A stretch of DNA of 64,000 nt from Bernardetia sp. ABR2-2B (GTDB taxonomy: Bacteria > Bacteroidota > Bacteroidia > Cytophagales > Bernardetiaceae): positions 3,328,001 through 3,392,000 of the forward strand of contig NZ_CP147020.1 of the NCBI RefSeq assembly GCF_037126435.1. Direction: 5' to 3'. Of this stretch, positions 53,201 to 61,727 are shown one piece after another. How positions within the stretch are numbered: the stretch's first letter is position 1; every line of letters starts with the position of its first letter. The position numbers and the translations under genes are program-made. Below the pieces are notes generated by a model, which saw nothing but the letters and a program-made list of their open reading frames with translations, was not told the DNA's origin and did no database searches.

Positions 53201-54167
53201 ATCCGAAAAAATGGCGAGTTTGGGGCAGCTTGTAGCTAATATTGCTCACGAAATAAATACACCCTTGGGAGCTATTCGTTCTTCGGCAAATAGTATCGAA
53301 ACACTCTTATTACAAGCCTTACCTACTCTTCCTGCTTTTAGCAAAAATCTTGATGAAGCAACACTTTCTATTTTTAATGATTTTTTAACGCAATCAATTC
53401 AAAAAACAGATACACTCACACGAAAAGAAAAGCGTAAAATAAAATATGCTTTGATAGAAGACTTTGAAGAATTAGAATTGGGAAATAATGAATATTATGC
53501 TGACTTGGTTGTAGATATGAATATGTATGAAGAAAAAGAACTTTTAATGAACCTTCTTCAATCTGATAACTCAGAAACTACCAAAAAAGAAATTTTTGAT
53601 ATGGCTTATCAACTCTCTGCTATTATAAGAAGTAACAGAACCATAACAGTAGCTACCAAACGAGCAGCTAAAACAGTTTTTGCATTAAAGAATTATGCTC
53701 GTCAAGACCATTCAGAAGAAAAAACAGAGGTAAACCTAAAACAAACCCTAGAAACAACACTGACACTTTATCGCAATCAAATCAAACAGGGAGTAGATGT
53801 AGAAAGAGACTATGATGAGATTTCTAATTTTTTGGGTTATCCAGATGAACTAATGCAAGTCTGGACAAATCTTATTCATAATGGAATCCAAGCCATGAAA
53901 GGAAAAGGAAAACTAATTGTTTCTACCCAAAAACAAGAAAATAAAGTGGTTGTTTCTATTCAAGATACAGGAACAGGAATTCCAAAAAATATTCAAGATA
54001 AAGTATTTGATGCTTTCTTTACCACCAAACCTATCGGAGAGGGAAGTGGCTTAGGTTTAGATATTACTAAAAAAATTATAGAAAAACACGACGGCAAAAT
54101 TTGGTTTGAAACCGAAGAAGGAGTTGGAACTACGTTTTTCGTCGAAATCCCTATCAAAATAAATTAA
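50265..54167 (+). CDS. NIT/PilJ-type multi-PAS histidine kinase 3
   Basis: A 1300-residue kinase. Two membrane helices (about 18-40 and 186-207) enclose a periplasmic domain of PilJ/NIT type with VINISGRQRMLSQKITKEAL near its start. Five PAS domains follow at about 265-383, 385-505, 545-675, 700-818 and 826-948. H995 (NIAHEINTP) starts the transmitter, then the insertion, NYARQDH (~1142) and the ATPase domain. In one place the G1 box reads DTGTGIP where the siblings have DTGGGIP. PAS 2 and PAS 5 resemble PAS domains of kinase 1. It starts 13 bp after the receiver gene. Confidence 0.92.
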   Translation: MSDTINKKVLQTTSYLQYGYITAISMIAIALIVSQFVVQGFLKNQQDDAKVINISGRQRMLSQKITKEALVVSNQNTEENRKQLQKTFELFEESHLNLTQKSNSLNFTSQYQLSDSINSFYEEITPLYNQIKEGVEALIKNNDTLQSNNGLSRTLTAEKKFLPLMNRIVFAYESEAKQKLKQLKNIELGIVIFSLLILVLEALFIFRPIVKYTKESIYQTLESNKELATTNEELTSTEEELKQNIEELETIQGNLVKAQAEQQNFVRLVEHVDSFIAITDLEGNLQYLNKAGQKMSGFDDDYKGKTISVFHNEEISKRAKEVIIPTIMQKGEWKGEHQFQNHITNEIFDTLANVFLLKDPHTEEPIARAIVQADITERKKREEHNILLQTLINNTSDAVQVSDTEGKFVYMNEVGLNRLGLQGEDITNYTTADVESMFKEEGIWQKHVEEVKAVDTFIVKSTNINKTTGREFPVEVSIKYTEINGKGFMVAVSRDVTEQHKREQEIQYQNEKLQTSEEKLKQNIEQLQTTKEELEKQKIKVERQSAYQKAILDNAALMVIATDTNGIITSFNPAAENTLGYSAQDVIGVESPALFHDIGEVVQQAEELSQEFNEKIEVGFDVFIYRTLKDLPNMYEWTYVKKNQEKITVNLTISAIRQNEEIIGFLGIAEDITERKKNEIKIEKHARELESMHKHLTHVQELLETSNQVAQIGVWELNLNDYTTKWDSILKKIHEVDDNFISDAQSGILFYKKGYSRDRITKVFTKALEKGVPFDEELEIITAKGKEKWVRAIGIPTLKDGKCTEMYGTFQDITQRKQSEIKVNSSNKRLQNLIENVGDLVFLLDKDFIFKEYYALSSKDLVVQPEHFLGNKVTEVGFPNETLQIILAALRKSINEKEKSTTEYKFDLPHGTQWFSLITSPILNNDNEVEELLCVSRNITYIKQTEIEVQEQNIKLAEQKEEVEKSLLDLQTTQQQLIQSEKMASLGQLVANIAHEINTPLGAIRSSANSIETLLLQALPTLPAFSKNLDEATLSIFNDFLTQSIQKTDTLTRKEKRKIKYALIEDFEELELGNNEYYADLVVDMNMYEEKELLMNLLQSDNSETTKKEIFDMAYQLSAIIRSNRTITVATKRAAKTVFALKNYARQDHSEEKTEVNLKQTLETTLTLYRNQIKQGVDVERDYDEISNFLGYPDELMQVWTNLIHNGIQAMKGKGKLIVSTQKQENKVVVSIQDTGTGIPKNIQDKVFDAFFTTKPIGEGSGLGLDITKKIIEKHDGKIWFETEEGVGTTFFVEIPIKIN

Positions 54168-54203
54168 ATTTTTTTATCTTACATGTCTGAAAGTTAAAAC
54201 TTT

Positions 54204-54953
54204 ATGAAAAAACTATTTACGCTACTTACTTTATTATTTGTCTCCTTTTCAGCTTTAGCTCAAACAGATTCACTACAAAATCAAGCTGCTGACAGCACCA
54301 ACAAAGGCGAAGTCATTATTTCAGCAAGTATTTATAATCGATATATTTGGAGAGGTGTAAACTTTGCAGATGCTCCTTCTATACAAGCACTTTTTGCTTA
54401 TTCAAAAGGTGGTTTTGAAATCGGAACGTATGGCGCAACTACTCTAAATGGCGACAAACGAGGCTACGGAAATACCATTGAAGTATATGCCACTTATAAG
54501 TACAAAAACTTTTCGATTACGATAGATGATTATTTTTTCTATGAATCAATAGATTCTTTAAATAATTATTTTGAGTATGGAAAAAACACCACTCATTTTG
54601 TAGAGGGAAGACTGCGCTACGACCACGATAAGTTTTATCTTATGACAGGTTATGTTCTTTATACAAGAGAAATTGATGATACAAAAGGGCTTTACTTAGA
54701 GGCAGGATATTATCTCAATGACTATATCAAAGTTGTTGCTGGAGGAGTAACGAGTAGTAGTTTTCTCAATTTTCAAGATACAGGAGGAATTACAAATATT
54801 GGAATTTATGGAAACAGAACGCTCAATATTACGCCTTCATTTAGTTTAGATTTACAGACGGCTCTTATTGCAAGTCCTAATTATAAAAATGTAGCTGATA
54901 TAACAGGAGTAGCACGTAACCCAATACATTTTCTAATTGGCATTACATTTTAG
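54204..54953 (+). CDS. TorF-type putative outer membrane porin
   Basis: A 249-residue exported protein with a signal peptide ending ALAQ (residue 20) and repeated amphipathic beta strands. IISASIYNRYIWRGVNFADAPSIQ at the mature N-terminus and GFEIGTYGATTL are typical of the TorF (Gcw_chp) porin family, and it ends in a strand with terminal Phe (FLIGITF), as outer membrane barrels do. It sits 36 bp after kinase 3 and 90 bp before kinase 4 on the same strand, probably co-transcribed. The substrate is unknown. Confidence 0.82.
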   Translation: MKKLFTLLTLLFVSFSALAQTDSLQNQAADSTNKGEVIISASIYNRYIWRGVNFADAPSIQALFAYSKGGFEIGTYGATTLNGDKRGYGNTIEVYATYKYKNFSITIDDYFFYESIDSLNNYFEYGKNTTHFVEGRLRYDHDKFYLMTGYVLYTREIDDTKGLYLEAGYYLNDYIKVVAGGVTSSSFLNFQDTGGITNIGIYGNRTLNITPSFSLDLQTALIASPNYKNVADITGVARNPIHFLIGITF

Positions 54954-55043
54954 AGAGAGTAAAATATTCAATCAAAAATAATACATCAGCAAAACTGATT
55001 TTAACTAACAAGAACCTTTTACACTCTTTATTTTATATAAAAA

Positions 55044-56891
55044 ATGAATAGCACAAAAGAACTTTATCGTAATAGAGCGATACAACTTTTTATTTTTTCG
55101 TTTATTCTGACCACTATCGCTTTTGCTTTTATTGGTATGATGTTTTGGAATCATTACGAGTCTAGCAAAAAAATAACAGAGCAAATAGTAGAAGTAGAAA
55201 ATATAGAAGGTGAGATACTTCTCTACGATGAAATGCTGACTATGTCTGCTCGTATGTACACCTCTACGGCAAATACAATGTGGGAGGAAAGGTATAACCA
55301 AACTGTTCCTCTCTTGGATTCTGCTCTGCTTCATGCTGAAAAAGTAGCTCCAAAAGCCTTCGAAAAAGCTATTCAAAAAACAGATAAAGCCAATCAAGCA
55401 CTTATTCAAAAAGAAACAAAGGCTTTCGAACTTACAAAAGAAGGAAATAAAGAACTTGCTTATTCTATCATTTCAGATGTTTCTTATCAAGAGTATAAGA
55501 AAACCTATGCAAGTGGAATGCAAGAGCTAACACAAGCTATGAAGGAAGAGGTAGTCAAGCTACAACAAAAAAATGAAAATAGAGCAACACTTGCCAGCAC
55601 TATTACACTCATTATTGTTCCTTTTTTACTTTTCGTATGGTACAATACACTCAGACTTATCAGAAAATACATCACTACACAAAGTCAGTTACAATTAGAA
55701 ATAACAAAACAAAATGAAGGGTTAGAACAAAAAGTAATTGCTAGAACGTCAGAAATTCAAGAAAAAAATGAAGAGCTGCAAGCCTCCGAAGAAGAGCTAA
55801 GGCAAAATTTGGAAGAATTACAAACGACACAAGAGCAGTTGCAAAATCAAAAAGAAGAAATAGAAAATGCTTACAAACAATTACAATCGACTCAACAGCA
55901 GCTTATTCAATCCGAAAAAATGGCGAGTTTGGGACAGCTTGTTGCTAATATTGCACACGAAATAAATACACCTTTGGGAGCAATTCGTTCCTCGGCAGAT
56001 AGTATAGAAACTATTTTACTCAAAACGCTTTCTGATTTTTCTGATTTTATTAAAAAATTAGACACCCAAACACTTTCTTATTTTGATGAATTTGTGGCTC
56101 TTTCTACTCAAAAAATAGATATATTCTCCAGCAAACAAAAAAGACGAGCAAAATATGCTTTGATAGATAAACTAGAAGAGTTAGAAATAGAAAATGATGA
56201 GTTCTATGCTGATGTAATTATGGAAATGAACATGCAAGATGAAAAAGAACTATTCATGAAATTGCTTCAATCCAATAATTCAGAAGAACTCAAAACAGAA
56301 GTTTTTGATACAGCCTTACGTTTGTCTAATATCATAAAAAGCAACCAAACCATAAAAGAAGCTACCAACCGAGCAGCCAAAACTGTTTTTGCTCTTAAAA
56401 ACTTTGCTCGTCAAGACCATTCAGAAGAAAAAACAGAGGTAAACCTAAATCAAACATTAGAAACCACCCTTACACTTTATTATAACCAAACTAAAGTAGG
56501 TATTGATGTAATACGAAACCTTGAAGAAATGCCTAGTTTTTTGGGCTATCCAGATGAACTCATGCAAGTCTGGACAAACCTTATTCATAATGCCATTCAA
56601 GCAATGAAAGGAAAAGGAGAGTTGAGTATTGCTACTCAAAATAAGCAAGACAAAGTAGTAGTTTCTATACAAGATACAGGAGGAGGCATTCCGATAGAAA
56701 TTCAAGATAAAATATTTGATGCTTTCTTTACTACTAAAGTAGTAGGTGAAGGAAGTGGTTTAGGTTTAGATATTACACGGAAAATTATAGAAAAACATAA
56801 TGGAAAGATTTGGTTTGAAACTCAAGAAGGAGTTGGAACTACTTTTTTTGTAGAAATTCCTATTCAAATTGAATCAAAAATAAAGAAATAA
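55044..56891 (+). CDS. Histidine kinase 4 with four-helix-type periplasmic sensor
   Basis: A 615-residue kinase. Membrane helices at about 13-35 and 182-205 enclose an all-helical periplasmic domain of 4HB type (YDEMLTMSARMYTSTANTMWEERYN...). No PAS domain is present: an EEELRQNLEELQTTQEQL coiled coil leads directly to the transmitter, with H305 (NIAHEINTP), the insertion, NFARQDH (~452), the N-box and GEGSGLGL. The start of kinase 5 is 4 bp after its stop. The receptor half is like methyl-accepting chemotaxis receptors, so small-molecule sensing is likely. Confidence 0.92.
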   Translation: MNSTKELYRNRAIQLFIFSFILTTIAFAFIGMMFWNHYESSKKITEQIVEVENIEGEILLYDEMLTMSARMYTSTANTMWEERYNQTVPLLDSALLHAEKVAPKAFEKAIQKTDKANQALIQKETKAFELTKEGNKELAYSIISDVSYQEYKKTYASGMQELTQAMKEEVVKLQQKNENRATLASTITLIIVPFLLFVWYNTLRLIRKYITTQSQLQLEITKQNEGLEQKVIARTSEIQEKNEELQASEEELRQNLEELQTTQEQLQNQKEEIENAYKQLQSTQQQLIQSEKMASLGQLVANIAHEINTPLGAIRSSADSIETILLKTLSDFSDFIKKLDTQTLSYFDEFVALSTQKIDIFSSKQKRRAKYALIDKLEELEIENDEFYADVIMEMNMQDEKELFMKLLQSNNSEELKTEVFDTALRLSNIIKSNQTIKEATNRAAKTVFALKNFARQDHSEEKTEVNLNQTLETTLTLYYNQTKVGIDVIRNLEEMPSFLGYPDELMQVWTNLIHNAIQAMKGKGELSIATQNKQDKVVVSIQDTGGGIPIEIQDKIFDAFFTTKVVGEGSGLGLDITRKIIEKHNGKIWFETQEGVGTTFFVEIPIQIESKIKK

Positions 56892-56895
56892 ATAT

Positions 56896-58674
56896 ATGAG
56901 CTTTTTAAAAGGCATGATAGAAATTGGCTTTCAACATACTGAGAGCCCTCAACAAAGAAGAGCAACAAAAGTAACAAATATAATAGGTTGGCTTTTAATA
57001 ACACTATGTGTTTTGTTTCTTTTCTTAATGCTTACTGTTCTTACTTCTAATATAGAACAAGGCTTACCTACTCTGATGATTTTTTTGACGCAAGGTATCT
57101 TGACTATCATTCTCAACCATTTTGGTAAGCTACTACTCAGCAAGGCTTTTTTTGTGATTGTAATAAACATAGTCATATTTTATAGTATAAATTCCTCACA
57201 GTTAGAAACCTTAAATATTGTAAGCTATTTTATACTCGTACCTATTGCAGCCCTTTTATTTACTACAAAAGAAAAGGTTTGGCGTGTTGTTTTTTGTGTA
57301 CTTCCTTTTGTGTTTTACCTTATTTCAGAGTTTACAGACTTTCATGCCTTTCCTACTAATGTAGTTAGTCAAGAAGAACTCAAAATGGTAAGAGTAATAT
57401 CACTAAGCTTCAATATGATTCTTCTTTGGGCGATTATGTATTCTTTCACTTCTGATTCAGAAAGAAGCGAGAAAGAACTACAAGAAAGTATAACTGAACT
57501 CCAAAAAACACGAGCTAGTTTGGAGGTACAAGAAGAACTTATAGAATCAAAAAAGGAAATTGAAGCTGCCAATGAAGAACTAAGAGCCTCCGAAGAAGAA
57601 CTAAAGCAAAACTTAGAGGAATTACAAGCTACACAAGAACTATTACAAAGTCAGAAAAAGAATATAGAAAGTGCCTTTGATGAACTTCAATCTACTCAAA
57701 AGCAGCTTATTCAGTCTGAAAAAATGGCGAGTTTGGGACAGCTTGTTGCCAACATTGCCCATGAGATAAATACACCTTTGGGAGCAATTCGTTCGTCTGC
57801 TGATAGTATTGAAGTTATTTTATCAGAAACACTACCTAATTTTTCTGATTTTACTAAGAAGCTAGATGAAAATATACTATCTAATTTTAATCAGTTTGTG
57901 TCTTTGGCAATTCAAAAAACAGATACACTCACACGAAAAGAAAAGCGTAAAATAAAATATGCTTTGATAGAAGAATTTGAGCAAATGGAACTGGAAGAAG
58001 ATGAGTTGTATGCCGATTTGATTGTAGATATGAATATGTATGAAGAAAAAGAACTCTTTATGAATCTTCTTCAATCTGATAACTCAGAAACAACTAAAAA
58101 AGAAATATTTGATACAGCTTACAAGTTATCTACCGTTATTAGAAGCAATCAAACCATAAAAGAAGCCACCAGCCGAGCAGCCAAAACAGTTTTTGCATTA
58201 AAGAATTTTGCTCGTCAAGACCATACAGAAGAAAAAATAGAGGTCAATCTAAATCAAACACTAGAAACAACACTTACACTCTATCACAATCAAATCAAAC
58301 AGGGAGTAGATGTAGAAAGACACTATGATGAGATTTCCAATTTTTTGGGTTATCCAGATGAACTGATGCAAGTTTGGACAAACCTTATTCATAATGCTAT
58401 CCAAGCAATGAAAAATAAGGGACAGCTTTATGTTTCTACTAAAAAGAAAGAAAGTAGTATTTTGGTTTCTATCAAAGATACAGGAGGAGGAATTCCAAAA
58501 GAAATTCAAGATAAAATATTTGATGCTTTCTTTACTACTAAAGTGGTAGGTGAAGGAAGTGGCTTAGGATTAGATATTACAAAGAAAATTATAGAAAAAC
58601 ACGATGGCAAAATTTGGTTTGAAACTGAAGAGGGAATTGGAACTACGTTTTTTGTAGAAATTCCAATTAACTAG
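56896..58674 (+). CDS. Histidine kinase 5 with polytopic membrane sensor
   Basis: A 592-residue kinase with six membrane helices (residues 25-190) and no periplasmic domain or PAS. A coiled coil with EEELKQNLEELQATQEL precedes the transmitter: H289 (NIAHEINTP), the insertion with LTRKEKRKIKYALIEEFE, NFARQDH (~436), DTGGGIP and GEGSGLGL. Its coding end is only 10 bp from that of the convergent lpxA, and no terminator is visible between them. The membrane part may sense a membrane property or hydrophobic ligand; this is a guess. Confidence 0.92.
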   Translation: MSFLKGMIEIGFQHTESPQQRRATKVTNIIGWLLITLCVLFLFLMLTVLTSNIEQGLPTLMIFLTQGILTIILNHFGKLLLSKAFFVIVINIVIFYSINSSQLETLNIVSYFILVPIAALLFTTKEKVWRVVFCVLPFVFYLISEFTDFHAFPTNVVSQEELKMVRVISLSFNMILLWAIMYSFTSDSERSEKELQESITELQKTRASLEVQEELIESKKEIEAANEELRASEEELKQNLEELQATQELLQSQKKNIESAFDELQSTQKQLIQSEKMASLGQLVANIAHEINTPLGAIRSSADSIEVILSETLPNFSDFTKKLDENILSNFNQFVSLAIQKTDTLTRKEKRKIKYALIEEFEQMELEEDELYADLIVDMNMYEEKELFMNLLQSDNSETTKKEIFDTAYKLSTVIRSNQTIKEATSRAAKTVFALKNFARQDHTEEKIEVNLNQTLETTLTLYHNQIKQGVDVERHYDEISNFLGYPDELMQVWTNLIHNAIQAMKNKGQLYVSTKKKESSILVSIKDTGGGIPKEIQDKIFDAFFTTKVVGEGSGLGLDITKKIIEKHDGKIWFETEEGIGTTFFVEIPIN

Positions 58675-58684
58675 TAATTGAAAA

Positions 58685-59482
58685 TTAAATTCCAATACTA
58701 GCATCTTCATTACCACTTTTGATAATTCCTTTTTTTGCATTTTGTATAAACTCTACAATTTGATTTTTTTCCTTTGAAGAAGGCTCTAAAGCTTCTATTT
58801 GTTTGAGGGCTTCTTTTGTGTTTAGTCCTGCTGTATAAATCAGACGATAAATTTCTCTAAGTTCAGCAGTTTTATTAGCATCAAAACCACGCCTACGAAG
58901 TCCTACAATATTGATTCCTGCATAAGAAAGAGGCTCACGTCCTGCACGAATATAAGGAGGAACATCTTTTCTTACCAACGAGCCACCTGCAATCATGGCA
59001 TGTGCGCCAATCTTTACAAACTGCAAAACAGCACTTGTACCTCCAATAATTGCAAATTCTTCTACCTCTACATGACCTGCCAGTTGAACTCCATTTACCA
59101 AAACACAATTGTCTCCAACAATACAGTCGTGTGCAATATGTACATAGGCCATTACTAATACATTATTCCCAACACTCGTTTGCATTTTATCATCTGTACC
59201 TTTATTTATTGTAGCAAACTCTCTGATTGTAGTATTATCACCAATAATAGTAAGTGTTTTTTCACCTTTATATTTCAAATCTTGAGGGTCTCCTGAAATA
59301 ACTGCCCCTGGATAAATCTTACAGTTTTTTCCTATTCTTGCACCATCCATAATGACTACATTTGCAGCAATCCAAGTTCCTTCTCCTATTTCTACATCGC
59401 CATAAATAGTTGCAAAAGGTTCGATAGTTACATTTTTTGCAATTTTAGCATCAGGGTGTATGTTAGTGTTTGGATATTTCAT
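58685..59482 (-). CDS. lpxA: UDP-N-acetylglucosamine acyltransferase
   Basis: A 265-residue left-handed beta-helix enzyme that moves a 3-hydroxyacyl chain from ACP to UDP-GlcNAc, the first step of lipid A synthesis in the cytosol. Hexapeptide repeats run from residue 8 to 190, and the catalytic His is H118 in YVHIAHDCIVGD. The GDPQDLKYKGE loop and IREFATINKG are LpxA hallmarks; the C-terminal helical part contains NIVGLRRRGF. It proves an outer membrane with lipid A. In many Bacteroidota it is near other lpx genes, but here it stands alone. Confidence 0.95.
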   Translation of the reverse strand: MKYPNTNIHPDAKIAKNVTIEPFATIYGDVEIGEGTWIAANVVIMDGARIGKNCKIYPGAVISGDPQDLKYKGEKTLTIIGDNTTIREFATINKGTDDKMQTSVGNNVLVMAYVHIAHDCIVGDNCVLVNGVQLAGHVEVEEFAIIGGTSAVLQFVKIGAHAMIAGGSLVRKDVPPYIRAGREPLSYAGINIVGLRRRGFDANKTAELREIYRLIYTAGLNTKEALKQIEALEPSSKEKNQIVEFIQNAKKGIIKSGNEDASIGI

Positions 59483-59720
59483 GTGAGTAGGCTGTGGTTG
59501 AGTGAGTGCAGTTAAGTAATTATAGTTTTGCTTTAAATTATTTTTTGTCTAAAAGGTTATTTCAACTTTACTGCATAATTGTAGCAAAGTTAAGCCATTA
59601 TCAACAATTTAACTAAAAAAATAAGAGGAAGACAAAACAATAAACATAAATTTACAAATTTGTTTAGTTGCTTATCTATTTTATTTAACTTTTAACGAAG
59701 TAATAGAATGAGAAGATAAA

Positions 59721-60527
59721 TCACAACAAGGAAACTATCTGTTCGCTTATAAAATCATAAATCCCCAAAAACCGAATAATAGCAATAATAATAATTCCTA
59801 TCAAAATAGCACGAATCCAATAATTTGCTTTTGGGTGTCCGATGGCAAACTTAGCAGCCCACATTGCTCCTAACATTTGGGAAACTGAAAGCGTCAGACC
59901 AGCAATCCACTCTACTTGCCCGTTCCAAATAAAAATAGTAAAAGCAGGAATAGTCAGAAGAAGAGTAAGCAAGAGCTTAACAGCATTGGCATTTGTTAGG
60001 TTATAACTTGTTACGGACATCAAAACTACGAGCATAATCACACCCACACCAGCCTGTATAAAACCTCCATAAAAACCAACAGCTAAAAAAATTGGGAATA
60101 GCCAAGGTAGCCCTAATTCTTTACGGTTTTTGTTTTCTTCTACCCATTTTTTTGGGTTATTTAGAACTAAAAAAAGCATAAAAATCATTACACCACCAAT
60201 AGCTCGGCTTAACCAAATATCATTTGATTTACCAACTTCTACGGCTACATAAGCACCAAAAGCAGAACCTATAACGGTAGGAATAGCAATTTTCCAGACA
60301 CCTTTAAAATCTGTTTTTCCACTTTTCAGAAATGCACGAAGCCCTACCAAAGTCTGAAATGTTACGCCTACTCTATTTGTTCCATTTGCCATTCCGACAG
60401 GCAGACCAACAGCAACAGAAAGAGCTGTTATTGTTAGAATAGAACCATTTCCTGCCAATGTATTTATTATTCCTGCCAAAAAACCAGCAGCCAACAAGAC
60501 CAAATAGACCCAAATTGTATATTCCAT
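59721..60527 (-). CDS. TauE/SafE (TSUP) family membrane transporter
   Basis: A 268-residue protein with eight membrane helices. It shows the paired glycine/proline motifs of the family: GFLAGIINTLAGNGSILT near residue 16 and FLAVGFYGGFIQAGVGVIML near residue 148. TSUP proteins export sulfite, sulfoacetate or related organic anions; the substrate here is unknown. It stands apart from both neighbours, with 238 and 226 bp spacers. Confidence 0.88.
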   Translation of the reverse strand: MEYTIWVYLVLLAAGFLAGIINTLAGNGSILTITALSVAVGLPVGMANGTNRVGVTFQTLVGLRAFLKSGKTDFKGVWKIAIPTVIGSAFGAYVAVEVGKSNDIWLSRAIGGVMIFMLFLVLNNPKKWVEENKNRKELGLPWLFPIFLAVGFYGGFIQAGVGVIMLVVLMSVTSYNLTNANAVKLLLTLLLTIPAFTIFIWNGQVEWIAGLTLSVSQMLGAMWAAKFAIGHPKANYWIRAILIGIIIIAIIRFLGIYDFISEQIVSLL

Positions 60528-60599
60528 AATAATCAGTTACCAGTAAAATAGTTACTAGCAATCAGTAAATAATGATTGGTAATAATGAACAGTTAGTTA

Positions 60600-60753
60600 T
60601 TGATTTTATCTGTCTTTCTTATTTCTTTAGGAGTAGAAATTAAACAAACTTACACTTTTTTGTAATTGACTGATAGTTAGGTGTTCAGGGTTCGTAATCC
60701 GTAATTATTCCTTAGTCTCTAATTCCTCATTCCCATTTCCTAGTTCCTAATCA
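60600..60753. repeat. Intergenic element with repeated ATTCCTCATTCCCATTTCC words
   Basis: The spacer before the exonuclease end contains GTAATCCGTAATTATTCC and then CTAATTCCTCATTCCC, ATTTCCTAGTTCCTAATCAC words (about 60692-60755). These closely resemble the right arm at 471-507. At 63046-63085 a related ATTACGAATT/ATTACGGATTACG stretch occurs. Confidence 0.45.
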
Positions 60754-61563
60754 CTACTTATTCAGCATACTCATTTTTAGTTTTATTCTTGTGAGTTCTT
60801 GTTTGGTGTTTAGAGGAAAATTATTTTTCATTATCCAATCATAATAGGAAGGTTCTTTTGTCAAGACATCTTCAATTTTTTTGTCTTTGTGTTTACCAAA
60901 AGCAAAAACAGCTTCCTTCTTATCATTATAAATCATGCGCCCAGCCAAATCAACACGGTTCGAAAAACTTAATTGATGTAAGGCTTCCATATCGTTTTTT
61001 ACAGGAACAGTAACTTTTCCAAAAGTATCTTTATGTTCTTGGTTTTCATATCTTTTTACCTGCTCTTCCAAAATCCCAACACACGCCATCGTATCTACTT
61101 CTGCACTATGCGCTCCTTCTAATTCCTTATCACAATAAAACTTGTAAGCAGCCGAAAGCGTACGAGGTTCCATCATATGATAGATTCTTTGCAAATCGAC
61201 TAGTTTACGATTTGAAATATCAAAATCTACTCCTGCTCTCAAAAACTCCTCTACAAGCATCGGAACATCAAAACGCATAATATTGAAACCTGCCAAATCA
61301 CAACCTTTTAGAATACTTGCAAACGTCTTTGCCATTTGCTTAAAAGTGGGTGCTTCTTTGACATCTTCATCACTAATTCCGTGTATTTTTGTAGTAATTT
61401 CTGGAATCGGAATCGTTGGATTTATTTTGTGTGTATGAACTTCTTTTTCGCCATTAGGCATTAGTTTTACAATAGAAATTTCTACAATACGGTCATTGAT
61501 AGTATCTATTCCTGTTGCTTCTAAGTCAAAGAAAGCTAGTGGGTTTTTGAGATTGAGATTCAT
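60754..61563 (-). CDS. DnaQ-like 3'-5' exonuclease (DEDDh)
   Basis: A 269-residue nuclease. Exo I is FFDLEATGID (D13, E15), Exo II is in LAGFNIMRFDVPML and Exo III is GAHSAEVDTM (H, D), so it is of the DEDDh class. A C-terminal segment FAFGKHKDKKIEDVLTKEPSYYDWIMKN is the ExoX-like extension seen in many stand-alone Bacteroidota exonucleases. It removes nucleotides from 3' ends in DNA repair or proofreading. It is preceded upstream by the second hairpin repeat. Confidence 0.9.
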   Translation of the reverse strand: MNLNLKNPLAFFDLEATGIDTINDRIVEISIVKLMPNGEKEVHTHKINPTIPIPEITTKIHGISDEDVKEAPTFKQMAKTFASILKGCDLAGFNIMRFDVPMLVEEFLRAGVDFDISNRKLVDLQRIYHMMEPRTLSAAYKFYCDKELEGAHSAEVDTMACVGILEEQVKRYENQEHKDTFGKVTVPVKNDMEALHQLSFSNRVDLAGRMIYNDKKEAVFAFGKHKDKKIEDVLTKEPSYYDWIMKNNFPLNTKQELTRIKLKMSMLNK

Positions 61564-61630
61564 AATTAAATTATAAGGCTAAGTTTTTTAATAATTAGAC
61601 AAAAGTAACAAATTACAAGGCATGTTCATA

Positions 61631-61682
61631 AAAACTTTGTCAGTAGTTTTTGGTAATCCAAAATAACTCTGATAATAGTTTG
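61631..61682. repeat. Hairpin-forming dispersed repeat, copy 2
   Basis: This is the second copy of the 52 bp element at 20021-20072, with a single C-to-T difference that turns a G-C pair into a G-U-compatible one. It lies between the exonuclease start (61563) and the end of the TPR lipoprotein gene (61728), 68 bases upstream of the exonuclease start. Confidence 0.8.
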
Positions 61683-61727
61683 AGTACATATTTGACTAAA
61701 ATATTAAAAACCACATATAATTGTTAT

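Noticed and set aside
43908-58674. Mobile element or prophage as cause of the kinase array
   Set aside because: No transposase, integrase, terminal repeat or att-like duplication was seen; the array looks like tandem duplication of host genes.
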